A stretch of 64,000 bases of DNA, from the NCBI GenBank assembly GCA_951230915.1, contig OX579640.1:23270981-23334980 (forward strand), given 5' to 3'. This DNA is from Antitrichia curtipendula. Taxonomy: Eukaryota > Streptophyta > Bryopsida > Hypnales > Leucodontaceae. This document shows, piece after piece, positions 24,177 through 35,360 of this stretch. The notes under the pieces are model-generated. The model was not told the origin of the DNA. It worked only from the letters and a program-made list of their open reading frames with translations, and ran no database searches. Each line of letters begins with the position of its first letter. Positions within the stretch are counted from its first letter, which is position 1. Position numbers and translations under genes: made by a program.

Positions 24177-25160
24177 CAATCCAAACAATGCGTGTATTAT
24201 ATTTTAACTACAAAAGTGAGGGGTGAGGGGAGAACTCTATTGAAGGGAAAGAGGTTTTGCATCCTCATAAAATATATTTGCAATGATTGTGATACAATAA
24301 AAAAAATTCCAATCACCTAAAAGAGTGAGCTAGTACCAATGATGATCTTTTTAGTTTGAGGTGGTTTAGCCCAATTTTTAGAGTGATCTTCCGAATTCAC
24401 AAGACCCAAAGTGAAGCTCAGAGTGTCTTTTCAATAGAGGGAATTTAAAAGATTTCACAAGGATCGATGGAAACCTTTGCGGTTCAAATATTTTATGAAA
24501 CAATCTTTTGATTTTAGAATGAATATTTATTTGAGATAAACTAAAACTATGGTCATATCTATTTTCTATAATTTTGGATCATCAATCTTAAGTTGTGCTT
24601 GAAAATGCTCTAGAAAAAAAAACAATGGAATAGTACGTGTTTTTTGCAATTGTGGAAGTCAAACTTACAATAGGGATTTTTTTTTTAATTAGTCTTTAAA
24701 GCATATGGAAAAACTTCAGGCAAGATGGAGCTTAGAATACAACATCTTCTAGCTTTCATCATTTAAGAAAAATTCATAGAAAATAACACTAACTTTACTG
24801 TTAATTTAACCCCTCAACAATTCCCCGAAGCCCATATTCTCAACTGCAATACTTTTTTCCTTGGTATCCTCAATTTTTTTACTAAATGTGAATAGAATCT
24901 TTAAAAAATAAATGAAAGCACATGTCTAAAATACATCATAAAATTTTCAAATTTCTAGAAGAAAACTTATTGATAAAAAAACTGACATTATTATGAGTTT
25001 ATGAAGAATAAGTGAAAGATATTCATACCTTATACAAAAAAATGCTCAAAAAATCTCAATTTAGAACATCACGGATTCACGGTATAAACTAACATTGCAT
25101 ATCATTCTGTAATTAGAAAATCGATACACTATGACTATAGGCTCACAATTCAAATTGCAA
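24177..25160. other. Gene-free AT-rich stretch
   Basis: No coding or RNA gene recognised. A TTAACCCCTCAAC box near 24.81 kb may be a remnant end of the TTAA/CCCC family. Confidence 0.45.
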
Positions 25161-25164
25161 TTAA

Positions 25165-26054
25165 CCCCTGAACACCTAAATTGTGAATTTTTTTGGCAAC
25201 ATATAAATTTTGGGCATCTCACTGGAAAAGGATTTTTTTTTTTTCTATTAAATTTTAAATAACATATGCTTGAGGAGTAGCTTTAAGGTGCAACAAATTT
25301 CATACCTTTTGACTATATGGTTTAAAAGTTAGTGCATAATATGTAGTTTTTAATGCTCAATAGGTAGCTCGGGTAGCTTAAAAATATTAAATTTTTAAGA
25401 AATCAAAATATTAAGTTTTTAAGAAATAAAATTTTGAACTTGGTTTTCTAGATTCATATGTACATAGAAAGCATCAAACCATTCCATTATAATTAACAAT
25501 ATGAAAGTTACAAGGAGTTCTAATAGTTGTGGGCACTTCTAGAATTTGTACTCTAAAATAAACTTTGAAGTCTTTTATTGCAACATTACAACCATTGAAT
25601 TTGGAATTTTTCAATTTTATAATTACATTCTTAACAATTTAGTATTTTAAATCATACTCTACCTCTTTCTACGTACTATTTTTTTTCAAGCATGAATATG
25701 AAAAAAAAATTGTTGAAATTATATATATATTTTTTCAACTTATTTCTTCAACATATTGTGGAGGATAACAAGTTGTAGGATGTACACATTTTTGTTTAAA
25801 AAGTTTGAAAGATGAAATCTTACTGTTTGGGAAGAATTGAAAATACTTCTTTTTGAGATCCAAGCAACAAAATCCTGCAATTGGTAAGGTTTTTTATTTT
25901 GAAGTTTTAGGAGGGTGCAATCTAACAAATTAACTAAAGGATCTTGCAGTTGGATTTGTTAATGAACAAATGAAGATGGAGATTATAGCCTTGCTTTGGG
26001 CTTAATAACTTTAAAACAATTTGGAGCCTAAAAACACCTTTTGTCTTTTGGGGA
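25165..26054. mobile_element. TTAA/CCCC family element, forward copy
   Basis: Begins CCCCTGAACACC after TTAA (25161-25164) and ends CTTTTGGGGA before TTAA (26055-26058). The interior begins with the TTTTTTTGGCAACATA box followed by 'ttttgactat.tggttaaaa', as in the copies starting at 26879 and 31587. About 890 bp with no open frame of note. Confidence 0.65.
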
Positions 26055-26878
26055 TTAAATATGCAATTTTAAGTATTTTACTAGATTTTAATTTGGATTT
26101 GAAACTATAATTAGTAAGCTTTATTTTATTAGTTGGATAAAAATTCAAAAAATATCATTTTAATTACTAATACTTAGATCAAGAACTCAAATTTACAAGT
26201 TGCCAAAATATTCTAAAAGACTACATCTTTTGTCATCCGTTTTATCAGCATCCTTTTGTATAACGAGGTCAATAATACCTCTACAAGATAATTTCTATAA
26301 TCATCCAATATGGATACATTCAAAGAACTCTAAAAAAATAATATTGGATGAAAAATCTTAGTCCTTCATCTAAAAAATTCAATTTCAATTTCTTCAAAAG
26401 TTACTCCAAATACATTTAGTATTAATTCCATAAAGACATTGCAAACAAAAATTAGACAATGGATGATTTTCCAGATCACTATAGAATATAAGATTGCACC
26501 TATTAGTCCAAAAATTCTTCATTTTTGGCAAAGTCCTTGGTGATAGGTCTATTTTTATTAGAAATAGTTTTATATCCATCATAGCCCTCAAAAGATGATA
26601 GAGACATTAATTGTCTAATCAATGACTTTATTTGAGACTATGGTGTGGAAGAAAAAAAATTCATCCAATATTTTTTGAAAAATTTGTTTGATTACAATTT
26701 TGTGAATAGTATTGTATATTCCCTCGTTAAGGTATTGTTGGTTTTTTCTAAAGGAGAAGATGCTTGATCCATAGATCCTCCTCTGGCCATTACTTATTAT
26801 TTATTTTTAATGTGAATTTTAGCCATAAAAATGATATTTTTTGAATTTGAGTTTAACTAATGAAATGAATTTTATTAA

Positions 26879-27792
26879 TCCCTAAAAGACCAAGTTGAGT
26901 TATTTTTGGCAACATAGCAATTTTGAATAGCTCACTACAAATGGAGTTTTTTTTACACATAATGGGGATAAGAATGTTCTTTTAAGGCGCAACAATTTTC
27001 ATAACTTTTGACTGTATGGTTAAAAAACCATTGCATAGTACGTATGGTTTTTCTCAGCAAGGTAGTCTGGGCATATAAAAAAAATCACTTTTTTCATAAA
27101 TAAAATTTGAAATTGATTTTCTAGATTTGCATATACATGGAAAGCTTTTAATCATTCCATTTTGATTAATAATATGAAAATTATAAAGAATTTTAGTAGT
27201 TGCGGGCACTTATGGATTTTCTACTCTAAAATCAACTTTGAAGTCCTTTATTTAATTTCATTTTCAATATTTTTTGAAAAAAATGAAGTCTTAATATGTA
27301 TATTGATTATTACATCTTTTCAACCATTGGGATTGACATTTCTCAATTCCATAAATAAATTCTTAACAATTTAGTGTTTTGAATCATTCCCTACTTCTTT
27401 CTATTTACTATTTTTTTCCTTTATGTTGTACAATTCCAAATGATCTGAAAATTTTCAAGCATGTAGCCAACATGCCTTTGAAGAATGAATCCAAAGAAGC
27501 ACTACCATTGGGGACATTTTTCCATAAAAATGTGAGCTTGTGAACAACAACTACCCATTTTTTGGTAGGGACCCCCAAAGGAATTTTTGTCACTTCAAAT
27601 GCTAATATCTTGCAATCTACACGGTGGAAATTTCTGAATTTTCTTTTACGCATCTTTTAAAACTTGTGTACTACAAGATCCTCTGATTACATGTGTCCAA
27701 AAATGTTGTTTTTTTCTAAAATTTGGTACTTCTACTAGAAATGGCAATTTTGGAGCGTTTTTGGTGAAAACATAGTTACGGAACTTTAGGGG
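26879..27792. mobile_element. TTAA/CCCC family element, forward copy
   Basis: Flanked by TTAA at 26875-26878 and 27793-27796. Left end TCCCTAAAAGACC, right end GGAACTTTAGGGG. At 914 bp it is non-coding on both strands. Its complement matches 28479-29403 nearly throughout, giving a large inverted pair. Confidence 0.75.
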
Positions 27793-27943
27793 TTAAGTAC
27801 GTTTTTTATTTTCATTGGAAATTTTGTAATATTCATATATTTTTATAAATTAAAGAAACATGAACCTAATAACATATAGGTTATTTTATTTTAGATTTTA
27901 GATTGACACAATAACTTTGGTTTATACCATGATGTTATATACC

Positions 27944-29600
27944 ATAACCCCAAATGTCCCAAGGGCATTTTTTTTTTCAAAAACCTCTCAAAATTGCCAT
28001 TTTCAATACAAACAACAAAAACTTTAATCATTTATTTTTCTTGAATATCCAACCATGGGATCTTGCACTAGATTAGTATGAAAATATTTGGATGAAATTT
28101 CAAAACCTTTGACTGTATTCATCACAAGATATAAGCAACTAAAGTGAAGAAAATGAATTTTTTTGTTCCTTGCATGACTAGATTTTAAATTCTTTGAATC
28201 ACCTCAACTTAAATTTTGTGTAATAGATTGTGAATTTCAATTTTTTATGCTAAAAAATTGAGTTGAGATTCTAGAAAACAAAACAAAATTTAAAAATCTA
28301 TAATTTCCATTCTTTAAAAATTACTAGGTTGAAATAGATACAAGATAGAAGGAAAAACTAAGTTATTGATAGCTCTAAGATGGAATTCAAACACAATAAA
28401 GCCTAAACTGTGAGATTGTTTTAGAAAGAAAACTAAATCGGGTCCAACTTTTTTTCTTAAATGTTAAAATTGAATTAACCCCTAAAGTTCCATGACTATG
28501 TTTTCACCAAAAACACTCAAGAACTGCCATTTTTAGTACAAGTACCAAATTTTTGAAAAAAAACTTTTTTTGACACATGTAACCATAGGATCTTGTAGTG
28601 TGCTGACTTGAGAACATGTAGTAAAAATTTCAAAAATTTACACCACATGGATTGCAAGATATAAGCATTAAAATTCATTAAAATCATTTTTTGGGCCCTG
28701 CAAAAAACCGGGCAGCTGCACTTCACAAGCTCACTTTTCTATGAAAAAATGTTCAAAATCATGGTAGTGCTTCTTTGGATTCATTTTCCTAGACAAGTTG
28801 GCTACATGCTTGAAAAATTTCACATCATTTGGAGTTGTACAACATATAGGAAAAAAATAGTAAGTAGAAAGAAGTAGAGCATGATTCAAAATACAAAATT
28901 GTTAAGAATTTAATTATGAAATTGAAAAATGCCAATCCCAATAGTTCCAATGTTGAAATAAACAATCTACATCCTATGATTTTATTTTATTTCAAAAATA
29001 TTGAAAATTGAGTAAGATAAAGGACCTCAAAGTTTATTTTAGAATAGAGATTCCATAACTGCCCGCAAACTAAAATTACTCATAACTTTTGACTCATTTG
29101 TCAAAATGGAATGATTCAAAGCTTTTCACATCTATGTAACTCTAGAAAACCAATTTCAAATTTTTGTTTCTGAAAAAATTGATTTTCTGATCTGCCCGAA
29201 CTGCCTAGCTGGAAAAAAAGTAACATATCAGGCCATAAGTTTTTACTCGTATTTCCAAATGTCATGAAACTTATTGCATATGAAAGATATTCCTCGCGTA
29301 CAACTTCTATTGAAATTTCAGCCAAAAATATGAAAATCTCTAGTCACAGGTACCTGCTCAAAATTTCTATACTACCCCAAAACGCATGCTAGTCCTTTAG
29401 GGGTTAAAAAACAAATGTAGTAAAAATAAAATTAAAGAATTTGCTAAGACAAATTGCTTGCAAAATAAGAAGCTCCATAACTTTCACATTACTTATTTAA
29501 ATGAAATGAATCAAAATTTTCCACATAGACAAAATACAATCTATTAAATAAAAAATTAAACTTCAAATTTTTGTGGTTTAGGGGACTGCCTGCTTTATAT
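27944..29600. mobile_element. Second TTAA/CCCC subfamily copy, split by a nested copy
   Basis: 27944-28478 matches the first part of the 53.4-54.3 kb copy. 29408 to about 29600 matches its later part (boxes 'ccataactttca', 'aatgaaatgaat' and 'ggactgcctgc'). The break is at a TTAA and holds the 28479-29403 element. The host copy is therefore older than its insert. Confidence 0.65.
28479..29403. mobile_element. TTAA/CCCC family element, reverse copy, nested
   Basis: The cleanest copy: CCCCTAAAGTTCC at the left and GTCCTTTAGGGG at the right, with exact TTAA on both sides (28475-28478 and 29404-29407). 925 bp and non-coding. Its ends are only short inverted repeats; the interior is unique sequence shared with the other copies. 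TTAA duplication with CCC-type termini is the hallmark of piggyBac-type transposons. No transposase is present, so it would be non-autonomous. Confidence 0.78.
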
Positions 29601-30049
29601 TTGATATGAATTTTCTTCAATTTTTTCTTAAAAAAATTCACAGAAATTTCAAATTCCCCCCCCAAAAAAATTTGAAAAATTTATGACTTGTACAGTCTGT
29701 AGTCTGTAGTGGACATATGATTACATCTCTGAAAATTAAATATAAGATTTTCATTTTTATATACTTGCAAACTGGCAGCAATACTGTCGGTGTTGGACAG
29801 GAGTAAGGCTTTAAATCAGTGGTCATGGGCCCGTCCTTCTCGACAGCTGCCAATGAGCTGCACATTAGATCCGGTAGAGCGCAGAACAAGAGAGACTGAC
29901 ACCACTGACTGACTGACACGCACCCCCACATTCAGTTATTAGGGCACTGCCAACCAAATAATTGGTCCCCCTCTCCCCCTCTCATACACCGTCAATTATA
30001 TTAGAGCAGGTAAAATTAGTGTGTGGGGGGGGCAAATGTCGGTGAGCTA

Positions 30050-30643
30050 TACTAAATAGTGAAATTAGGTTGCCCTACATTACCCTATGTGTAGGCTAAT
30101 TTTGTTAATAACAATTAGGGAAAAATTTGGAACATGTCTAAATTTTTTAATTGTACAACTATTTCTGGAAATCTGAAAAGAAATCCACAGTAGGAAGTAG
30201 TGAGTGGGAAAGTAGTTTGGCTATGAGGAGAATTAGAAGACTGTAGACATTGGCTACAAGTTCAAAATTCTTTTGGGCTCCTAAAATTCATAGAAATTTC
30301 AATTTTAGCATTAAAAGTACAAAAAATTCAGGGGTGCAATATTTGTTATTTCTCTACGCCAATTTTTTTTCCTACTGCCTCATATTGTTCTTCATCTGTC
30401 CTAAAATCACTTAAATGATCAAATATGGGTGGTTCTACTTGATATATTAAATGTTTACTATTACTATACAAAAATGCACTACTTTTGAACCAGGTGATGT
30501 TGTAAATGGGACTCTTGAACCTCCATGTGTACAAATGGAGATGTCTATAGAAATATTTGTTTGACTTTGATGGCTTATAAAATAACTTTCTTGGAGTACT
30601 AAGGCAATCCAATTATTTAGGGAACCTAATTTCACTATTCACT
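30050..30643. mobile_element. Inverted-repeat element (AATAGTGAAATTAGGTT ends)
   Basis: A 17-22 bp box (AATAGTGAAATTAGGTT) near 30055-30071 recurs as its complement near 30622-30642. The interior resembles 33.47-33.72 kb (shared boxes: GAATTAGAAGACT and CCTCATATT.TTC). Non-coding. The exact ends and target duplication are uncertain. Confidence 0.5.
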
Positions 30644-30649
30644 AAATTG

Positions 30650-31580
30650 TATTCAACCTCTTTTTAGTAGATCCTTGTAAAATAGAGTAATGAGTATTAG
30701 ATTGATGTAAGGCCTTATTTGTTAAAATGAGACAATCTGCACATTTTGAGACTTCAACACTAAACTTGTTATAGTTATTTATCTTTGAGTCAACGATAAG
30801 ATGAAACTACAACCTTTGGGCGATCAAAGGTTTTTATATATATTAATATATTATAGTCTCAACATACCAAATAGTCTTAAAATTGAATAGTTATAACGTT
30901 TTTATCTTCGAGTTGAAGATAAAAATGAGACTGCAAAAAGTCTCAATATAATGAATATGGCCTTATGTTTAGAGAGTGCTATTGGATAGTTTATTGTTAG
31001 TCGGTGGAATTGGAGGAAGAAATCATTTGTAGTTTGAAAACATAAGGAAATATCCGGTGGAAATATCTATATAATTTGTATTTAGAGTAAAATATAGAAA
31101 AAAATGAATTGAATTTGGTACTTGTACAATCAGTTTAGTACGGGAATTATAAGAAGCCCTCCCCCCTGGTAAAACTCAAAAAATATCCCAAACGCTATCC
31201 ATCTATTAAGTTAGGTTGTTTGTTTTGTTTTGTTTTATTGTTTGTTATAGTGAGATCTCCTAGACTATACATCCCCTGGTTGCATGCTTGGTACTATTGG
31301 AAAATTCTTTGCGAGGAAGGGTGCATGGGCTTTGGTTTGTGACGTTTAGATCTATGATAAAAAAAATATATATTGAAGTTTGAAGTTTTTATAAGTAAAA
31401 AAATTAGAAAAATAATTTTACTTTGCTTTTGATTGTGGCAATGGCACATGGCACACTAATATTGTATGTAAATACATATTATTTATTGAGGATAATAAAA
31501 CCTGAACAACTTGAATTCATACTTGGACTTAGAAACCTTAAATTATATGGGGGGTTGGAAGGAAATACAAAAGCAACTTC
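30650..31580. other. Gene-free AT-rich stretch
   Basis: Nothing recognisable apart from short T and A runs and a TGTTTTGTTTTGTTTTATTG tract near 31.21-31.24 kb. Confidence 0.5.
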
Positions 31581-31586
31581 TCTTAA

Positions 31587-32150
31587 CCTTTAAAGGTCTA
31601 TACATTGTTTTTGGAAACATAGCAATTTGGGGCAGCTCACTATCAACAAAAGTTATAGTTATTTTCTTTAAAAATTTCATATAACATGTGCCCAAGGAGT
31701 AGCTTTAAGGCAAGGCAATTTCCATAACTTTTGACTACACGGTTAAAAAATTATTGCACGCAATGTAATTTTCATTGCTTAAGGGGCAAGCTAGGTAGCT
31801 CAAAAAACTTTAAAAAAAATCACTTTTACAAAAAATAAAAATTTGAAATTGTCTCACTAGATTTATATATACGCGGGAAACTTTGAATCATTCCATTTTG
31901 ATTAATGAGATCAAAGTTATGAAGAGTTTTAGTTTGCAGGTAGATATGGAGTCTAAAGACTACTTATTTATGAATACCAAAACTTATATATGAACATTTG
32001 AAATTTTAACATCTCCAAACTCAAGAATTTTCAATTGGTCGTCATCAATATCGTAGAAAGAAGTAGAAATAGAGTCCTAGATCAATCATATATATAATTA
32101 AGTTAGCTAAAACTTGAAAGTACCGTCTATTTTTTGATGGAATGTAGGTT
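31587..32150. mobile_element. TTAA/CCCC family element, forward, decayed
   Basis: Starts after TTAA (31583-31586) with CCTTTAAAGGTC, then the TTTTTGGAAACATAGCAATTT box and 'gcaatttccataacttttgac' as in the 26.9 kb copy. The 3' part is diverged and its right end is not clear. Confidence 0.5.
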
Positions 32151-32195
32151 GGGCGAACCATCCTATATTATCCCTAAAATGCCACAAGGCTTTAG

Positions 32196-32790
32196 CCCCT
32201 AAAGTTTTTTGATTGTATGTTTCACCAAAAACGCTCTAAATTTGCCATTTCTAGTAGAAGTACCAATTTTTTTTAAAACAAGCATTTTGGGACACATATA
32301 ACCATAGGATCTTGTAGTATGCTAGTTTGAGAAGATGTGGAAAAAAAATTCAAAAATTTCCACCGTGTAGATTGCAAGATAGTAGCACTTGAAGTGACAA
32401 AAAAAAAATTTTAACCCTACAAAAAATCGAGCAATTGCACTTCACATGGTCACATTTGTATGAAAAAATGTCCCAAATGGTGGTGCTTATTTGAATTCAT
32501 TCTTCAAGGCAAATTGGCTACATGCTTGAATTTTTTTGAATCATTTGGAATTGTAACAATATATAGGAAAAAATAGTAAGTAGAAAGAAGTAGAGAATGA
32601 TTCAAAATACTAAATTGTTAAGAATGTAGTTCTAGAATTGAAAAATGCCAGTCCTAATGTTTTGAATGCTATAATAAACAATTTCCAACCTATGATTTTA
32701 TTTTTTTCAAAAAAATATTGAAAATGGAATTAAACAAAGGACTTCAAAGTTTATTTTAGAATAGAAAATAGGTTGGTTTGTTTAAGAGAA
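32196..32790. mobile_element. TTAA/CCCC family element, reverse, truncated
   Basis: Starts CCCCTAAAGTTTT after TTAG and follows the 28479 copy box by box (ACCATAGGATCTTGTAGT, 'gtagattgcaagata', 'ggctacatgcttgaa', 'agtaagtagaaagaagtaga') until about 32.79 kb, where similarity stops. Confidence 0.6.
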
Positions 32791-34430
32791 GTTCAATGAC
32801 ATGAGTAGTCTCTTATGCTTTCAACTTTGAAAATTCATAAAATATTCTACGAGTATCAAAAAATAATGAAATGGCTGGGATTGAATTTGAATTCTTTCTT
32901 TCATTCATGCTAGGACTAACATTTTTCTTTCCAAAAAATCATTGTTTGGACACCAAAAACACCATCAATATGTAAATCTCCATATACTCTACATACATCT
33001 CTACAATCAATATGTACTTATGTGAAAAAAACAATTTGAGAACCTCTACCCCAATAAAACTTTGACCCTTCATAACTTTTGTATACGGTATCAAGTGTCA
33101 TATTCTTTGGTGTGTTGGAATCGCCTCTTAATTTACCTATAAAAAAATCAATGAAAGTTTGAACAAGGATAACCATAGTAAGTAGGCAAAGTAACAAAAA
33201 GTGGCGGTTTGGGGGTACCCACTTTATTAGGAGCAGAAAAGTGGCGAGCTTGTGTGCATCTACCAAAGTGTGGAAAAATTTAGCGTGGACCACCCCAATC
33301 GATAAAAGAAGTGCTGGTGCCCACCCGGTATATAGTTGAGGCATCAATTGTCAACCATGCCCAATATCCAACATATACGGTGCACTATTTCCAACCTTAG
33401 GTTGGAACTCAAGCTTGGAATGTTTCTTTTTGTTCTTATCAAGGTTGGAATTAACATGTTTATGACACATGTCATAAAGTAGTGAGCTAGAAAGTAGTTC
33501 TTGAATGATTGGAATTAGAAGACTCTAGACACTAACTATTGGACAAGTGCACTTTGGGGCTTCTAAAATTCACAGTAATTTCAATTTTGGGAATAAAATT
33601 CTAAATTTTTTTCTATCCCCATATCCTACATGGTGAAAATTTCCACCACCTCATATTCTTCACCAGCTGCTCCAAAATTGCTTAAATGATTGACTATTGG
33701 TGCTTCTAAGGTAGCCGACTTCATTCCAACCAGGGACTTATATAAGTTACTCTCTTTTCAATCAACAAGAGAAAAACAATGATTGGTTATGGTACAATTC
33801 TCAATGCAGTCGTGACACATTACAATTGGTTGTAATTTTGGTCAATTTTGCAACCAACCTGTGGTTGGAAATGGGAAGACCTATATGACAAGAATAGGTC
33901 AAACACAATCCTCAACTAAAAAATTCATAGTAATTATATTTTCAGCAATAAAATTCTAAAAGAAATACGAAATCTTTCTAAACTCTATTTTTATACATGG
34001 AAAAATTTCTCCACTCAAGAAACTCCAAATTTTTGTACATGTATTCAAATCCTATTTTTGTACATATACTCCAAATATGCGTAATTGCTTAACCCTTAAA
34101 CGTTGACAAGGATGTTTTGCGTCCAATGAATGACAAAAAAATCTTTTTCTTGTAGGACATAAGTGCAACTATTCATCCTTGGTATTCAGGGTGAAAAAGG
34201 GAGACCTTCTTCAGTACTTTGACTTCCAATGAGTATATTTGACTTATTCACAGTAGACGATGTCACACGCGGTATCGTTAAGCACTATTGAGCCCGAGCT
34301 CTTTACAAACAAGTCCTCTTTATAAGACACAATGTCCATGTTATCATACCTAGCATCGGTTACAATGCGAAGTACGATAATAGGGACATTACAATGCCTA
34401 ACACGATAATCACAACAATGCCATGTGCTT
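32790..34430. other. Gene-free stretch with old repeat fragments
   Basis: Contains the relative of the 3.65-3.96 kb repeat (about 33.03-33.25) and the relative of 30.15-30.45 kb (about 33.47-33.72). A 109-codon minus-strand frame at 33018-33347 lies inside the repeat and is not credible as a gene. Confidence 0.5.
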
Positions 34431-34439
34431 AACGCAGCG

Positions 34440-35360
34440 GGATGCCCTCACACACGCGGGCCTCCCGAGTTGTGTGAGGGCCTTGCCCCTCAAGCTCGGG
34501 CTCCCCGTCCTCGCCTTCGAGGCAGGGTTTTCACACGACGACGGGAGGCCCTTGTGTGAGAGCTTCCCACTATATGTAAACCACTCCCAAGATTCCTCCC
34601 GTTCATTTTGCGGGGTGGTTCTCGACTGCAATCCACAATTACTTGGATAAAACTGTGTAATTGAGCATTACGGGTTTTTCATCCGGTTCCAATTGTCACC
34701 CTCAATTTCTCATCCTCTCCGCTCGTGATTTACGTTGGGCAACGCCTTTGTCGTCGTCGGGGATTGCGTGAAAAAAAGCGCCTCCCTCGTTGGGCTCCAC
34801 CCTCCTCGTCAGCACTTTTTTTTCCCGCAATCCCCTCCTCCTCCTCAGGCATTGCCCTATACGAAATGCATGATTTCCACGGGCCACCAGTCCGTCCTTC
34901 CAAGGGTTTCAATGGTCGGAATGAGGTCGGCTACCTTGCCTTATATCTTTCCCGCACTCACTCAGTCTCTGACACTCCTGACCCCTCTTGCATGCTCACG
35001 CCCGCCCCTCCCAATTGCAGCATCACAAACTTCCAAACGCACGAAAGGAAACTGATTGCCGTAATAATGATCTTTCAACCCCACGGAAAGATTTTTCAAT
35101 GGATCCCACAAGAGCCCAAAAAGAGAAAAAAATGGAAGAAACTTTTGGAGAGAGAAAAAAAAAAATCCCCACGGAAAGTCCTGAACTCCTGATTTCGTGG
35201 TCGCGCCAGGCAAGCACGGCAGGCCAGCAGGCATTGACCCAGCCTTGCGCGATCATGCCTTGCCTTGGTCCCGCACTCCCGCACTGATTATGCCTAATGA
35301 CGGAGCCATGACAAGGTCCCGAAATCCCACTCAATAATTCACCCCCGAAATTGTTCCGCA
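34440..35360. other. GC-rich island with two foldbacks
   Basis: GC content rises sharply against the AT-rich surroundings. Inverted pairs are seen at about 34446-34470 with 34542-34563 (CCTCACACA..GGGCCTCCCG type), and at about 34736-34786 with 34812-34861 (GGGCAACGCC..GGGGATTGCG and complement). Several overlapping frames of 60-155 codons exist on both strands, as GC-rich repeats often give, and none shows a domain. Probably a transposon or LTR-like fragment; the class is not determinable by eye. Confidence 0.45.

Noticed and set aside
33018..33347. 109-codon minus-strand frame
   Set aside because: Lies within a diverged interspersed repeat that recurs at 3.65-3.96 kb, where the frame is not kept.
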